From the NCBI RefSeq assembly GCF_000299335.2, contig NZ_CP004387.1:2852001-2916000 (forward strand): a stretch of DNA of 64,000 bases, read 5' to 3'. Of the stretch, positions 62,292 to 64,000 are shown piece after piece. The position numbers were made by a program, and so were the translations under genes. This DNA comes from Isoalcanivorax pacificus W11-5 (GTDB lineage Bacteria; Pseudomonadota; Gammaproteobacteria; Pseudomonadales; Alcanivoracaceae). Position 1 is the stretch's first letter; each line of letters opens with the position of its first letter. Under the pieces are notes generated by a model that saw nothing but the letters and a program-made list of their open reading frames with translations, was not told the origin of the DNA and did no database searches.

Positions 62292-63020
62292 ATGAAGAAA
62301 CTACACGCCATTGTCATTTTGACATCATCTGTTATATCAACCTCCCTCCACGCAGACACGGTATCCGAGCGGCTTTCAGCAGCCTTTGAGGCTACCAATC
62401 CAGATATTACTGTTCAGAGCGTAGAGGACAGCGTTGTACCGAATATGAAGCAGGTGCAGCTCAGCAACGGGGAGTACCTCTATGCAACCAATGATAGCCG
62501 GTACATGTTCTCTGGCCGGTTGATTGAGTTATCAGGTACAGAGTTTACCGACCTGACAGAAGAGAAAATGCGCCTTGATAGAGTCGAGACGTTACATAAT
62601 ATTGATCTTTCAAAAAGTATAACTTTCCAGGCTTCCGGCGAAGAGAAGTACGAAGTATTTGTTTTTACAGATGTTAGCTGTGGATACTGCAAAAATTTCC
62701 ATACTCATATAGGCGAAATCGTTCAGGAAGGGATCACCGTGCATTACCTCGCCTTTCCAAGGGCAGGTGTTGCATCACCCGTTGGCGAGCTGATGGGCCG
62801 TGTATGGTGCTCGGAAGACCAGCAGGCTGCCCTGACTGAAGTGAAGGCCCAAAATAGCCTCTCTCAAACCCCTGTGCCTTGCAAAGCACCAGTTTCTGAG
62901 CAATATGCGCTGGCACAAAAGCTGGGGGTGCGCGGCACGCCTGCAATATTTGACGAGGATGGCAACAGCCTTGGCGGCTACCTCACCACCGAGCAGTTAG
63001 TGACAGCGCTCAATCGATAA
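62292..63020 (+). CDS. DsbC-like disulfide isomerase (copy 2)
   Basis: The start at 62292 opens a signal peptide (MKKLHAIVILTSSVISTSLHA-D). The 242-aa protein has the DsbC N-terminal dimerisation pattern (AFEATNPDITVQSVEDSVVP) and a thioredoxin fold with CGYC at 130-133, the classical DsbC active site, plus the cis-Pro loop RGTP. VHYLAFPRAGVASPVGELMG is nearly the same as in copy 1. It belongs to an operon with the FKBP gene. Confidence 0.92.
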   Translation: MKKLHAIVILTSSVISTSLHADTVSERLSAAFEATNPDITVQSVEDSVVPNMKQVQLSNGEYLYATNDSRYMFSGRLIELSGTEFTDLTEEKMRLDRVETLHNIDLSKSITFQASGEEKYEVFVFTDVSCGYCKNFHTHIGEIVQEGITVHYLAFPRAGVASPVGELMGRVWCSEDQQAALTEVKAQNSLSQTPVPCKAPVSEQYALAQKLGVRGTPAIFDEDGNSLGGYLTTEQLVTALNR

Positions 63021-63028
63021 CCTTCTCG

Positions 63029-63067
63029 CGCTACGCCACCAGTCTATTCTGACTTGATGGCGTAGCG
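63029..63067. terminator. Hairpin after the second DsbC-like gene
   Basis: CGCTACGCCA and TGGCGTAGCG form a 10-bp perfect stem with a 19-base loop, 9 bp after the stop. No T-run follows, so it may be a weak or Rho-assisted terminator. Confidence 0.5.
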
Positions 63068-63267
63068 TGAAATGATGGCATCGCAGTATGATCTAGAAGA
63101 TATTTACGAAGTATCCCGATAAAAACTTTCTGATACATTCATTGTCACAGTAATGACGACATTTCACTGGAAAATAAGGCAATAGCAGTTTTCATCGTTA
63201 TCTATATTTCACCCCCGTTATCCTTCCTACTATACCTCTCTCTCCTAAACCCATGAGGGAGGTTAGC

Positions 63268-63918
63268 ATGTCATTAACGAGTCGAATCCTGATTGCCGGC
63301 ACACCCCATCACGTCATTCGCAAAACAGCCGACCATACAGAGATATTCAAGGACAAACTCGACTATCGACACTGCATTCATCATATCAGGGACCTTCGTG
63401 AGGAATATAACATCGCCATTCATGCATGGTGTTTATTACCGGATCGGATCCATCTTCTGATGACGCCGAAAGATAACGTCTCGGCTATTTCAGATTTCAT
63501 GAAATCTCTCTCCTGCCGCGCCGCAATGCGCTACAAACGGCGTCATCACGCCGATAGCACCCCCTGGGAGTACCGCTACCGGTCCAGCCCGGTGCAACCC
63601 GGCCAGTGGCTATTGGCCTGTATGAGCTATATCGAACACCTGCCGGCAGTGGCTGGCCTGGTCAAGTCAGCCTTTCACTACCCGCATAGCAGCTATCGAA
63701 TGCGTCTCGGCAAGGAGCACTTCTACTGGCTGGATGACCACGAAGATTACCTGCAACTGGGCCAGAGCATTGCGAGCCGCGCCGATAGCTACCGGGACTA
63801 TTTCAACGCCGGGCTTTGCCCGTGGGAGATGCAGAATATAGAAACCGCCGTCATGAACGGCGAACTGACTGGCTGCGAGCAGTTCCGGCGAAAGGTCATG
63901 GGTGCTCGTCCCCAATGA
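63268..63918 (+). CDS. Y1-type (IS200-like/RAYT) transposase family protein
   Basis: The ATG at 63268 is preceded by GAGGGAGG and is preferred over an ATG at 63253. The 216-aa protein begins MSLTSRILIAGTPHHVIRKT and has the family layout (YNIAIHAWCLLPDRIHLLMT in the HUH position and SYIEHLPAVAGLV in the place of YVDLNPVRAGLV, with the candidate catalytic Tyr). The HUH motif reads R-I-H instead of H-x-H, so metal binding may be impaired. It is related to, but clearly distinct from, the RAYT at 59730. No repeat of the GCTAATCGG type is seen next to it. Confidence 0.82.
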   Translation: MSLTSRILIAGTPHHVIRKTADHTEIFKDKLDYRHCIHHIRDLREEYNIAIHAWCLLPDRIHLLMTPKDNVSAISDFMKSLSCRAAMRYKRRHHADSTPWEYRYRSSPVQPGQWLLACMSYIEHLPAVAGLVKSAFHYPHSSYRMRLGKEHFYWLDDHEDYLQLGQSIASRADSYRDYFNAGLCPWEMQNIETAVMNGELTGCEQFRRKVMGARPQ

Positions 63919-64000
63919 CATGTGCCCTGACAACTCCGCAGCCCCTGGCGTCACAACAAAGCCACTACTCGACGGCTTACTGCCAGGATGTATGCAGGGT
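63919..64000. other. Window end, no feature seen
   Basis: The last 82 bp after the transposase stop hold no recognisable gene or terminator. Confidence 0.3.

Overview
The window is a stretch of a high-GC gammaproteobacterial chromosome. Its gene content (DUF1415, DbpA, FadL-type porin, PraB-like alkane-oxidation activator relatives, several lipoproteins, RND and ABC exporters) resembles hydrocarbon- or lipid-degrading marine genera such as Alcanivorax and its relatives. That assignment is an inference from gene content; no rRNA or marker gene is present.

From 1 to about 37.6 kb the DNA is mostly ordinary, densely packed, GC-rich chromosome. In order it holds: a thiolase 3' end and its terminator; a hipBA toxin-antitoxin operon with three evenly spaced operator-like repeats; a block carrying a 948-aa lipoprotein, an outer-membrane barrel and two tiny coupled genes, lying between dbpA and a stray copy of the dbpA 3' end; a universal stress protein; a 14-TM drug exporter; a TolC/HlyD/ABC-2/ABC-2 export operon with no ATPase gene; a di-haem cytochrome lipoprotein; MOSC and DUF1415 genes; an RND efflux pair; a CpxAR-like two-component system; a DUF6351 lipoprotein and an MFS gene that share an ATCGAT-type palindrome; an Rpn/transposase_31 nuclease; a secreted phospholipase C-like protein fused to lectin domains; DUF192, quinone oxidoreductase and YegP genes; an orphan antitoxin; and a soluble chemoreceptor-like protein.

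From about 37.6 kb to the end the DNA is an accessory region, visibly more AT-rich in places and full of mobile-element debris. Its theme is envelope and secreted-protein biogenesis. It holds two GspC-like PDZ proteins without any other type II secretion genes, two FKBP-type PPIase lipoproteins each followed by a DsbC-like disulfide isomerase, three short secreted proteins that share six cysteines (PraB-like), a further secreted protein, and a FadL-type outer-membrane protein in an operon with a large Big_5-like lipoprotein. I infer that these formed duplicated cassettes for folding and exporting small disulfide-rich proteins, possibly through type II secretion, and that insertions have since broken them up.

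The mobile layer includes an IS66 element (42046-44488, with 8-bp target duplication GCTCCGAC) inserted in the orfB of an IS3 element, remnants of a second IS3 and of an IS5 transposase, one RAYT (REP-associated tyrosine transposase) gene with several decayed copies of its 5' end and a dispersed repeat family, and a second Y1-type transposase at the right edge. Three complete type II toxin-antitoxin pairs (RelE/XRE, VapBC, PrlF-YhaV) sit among the debris. No tRNA, rRNA or CRISPR array was recognised.
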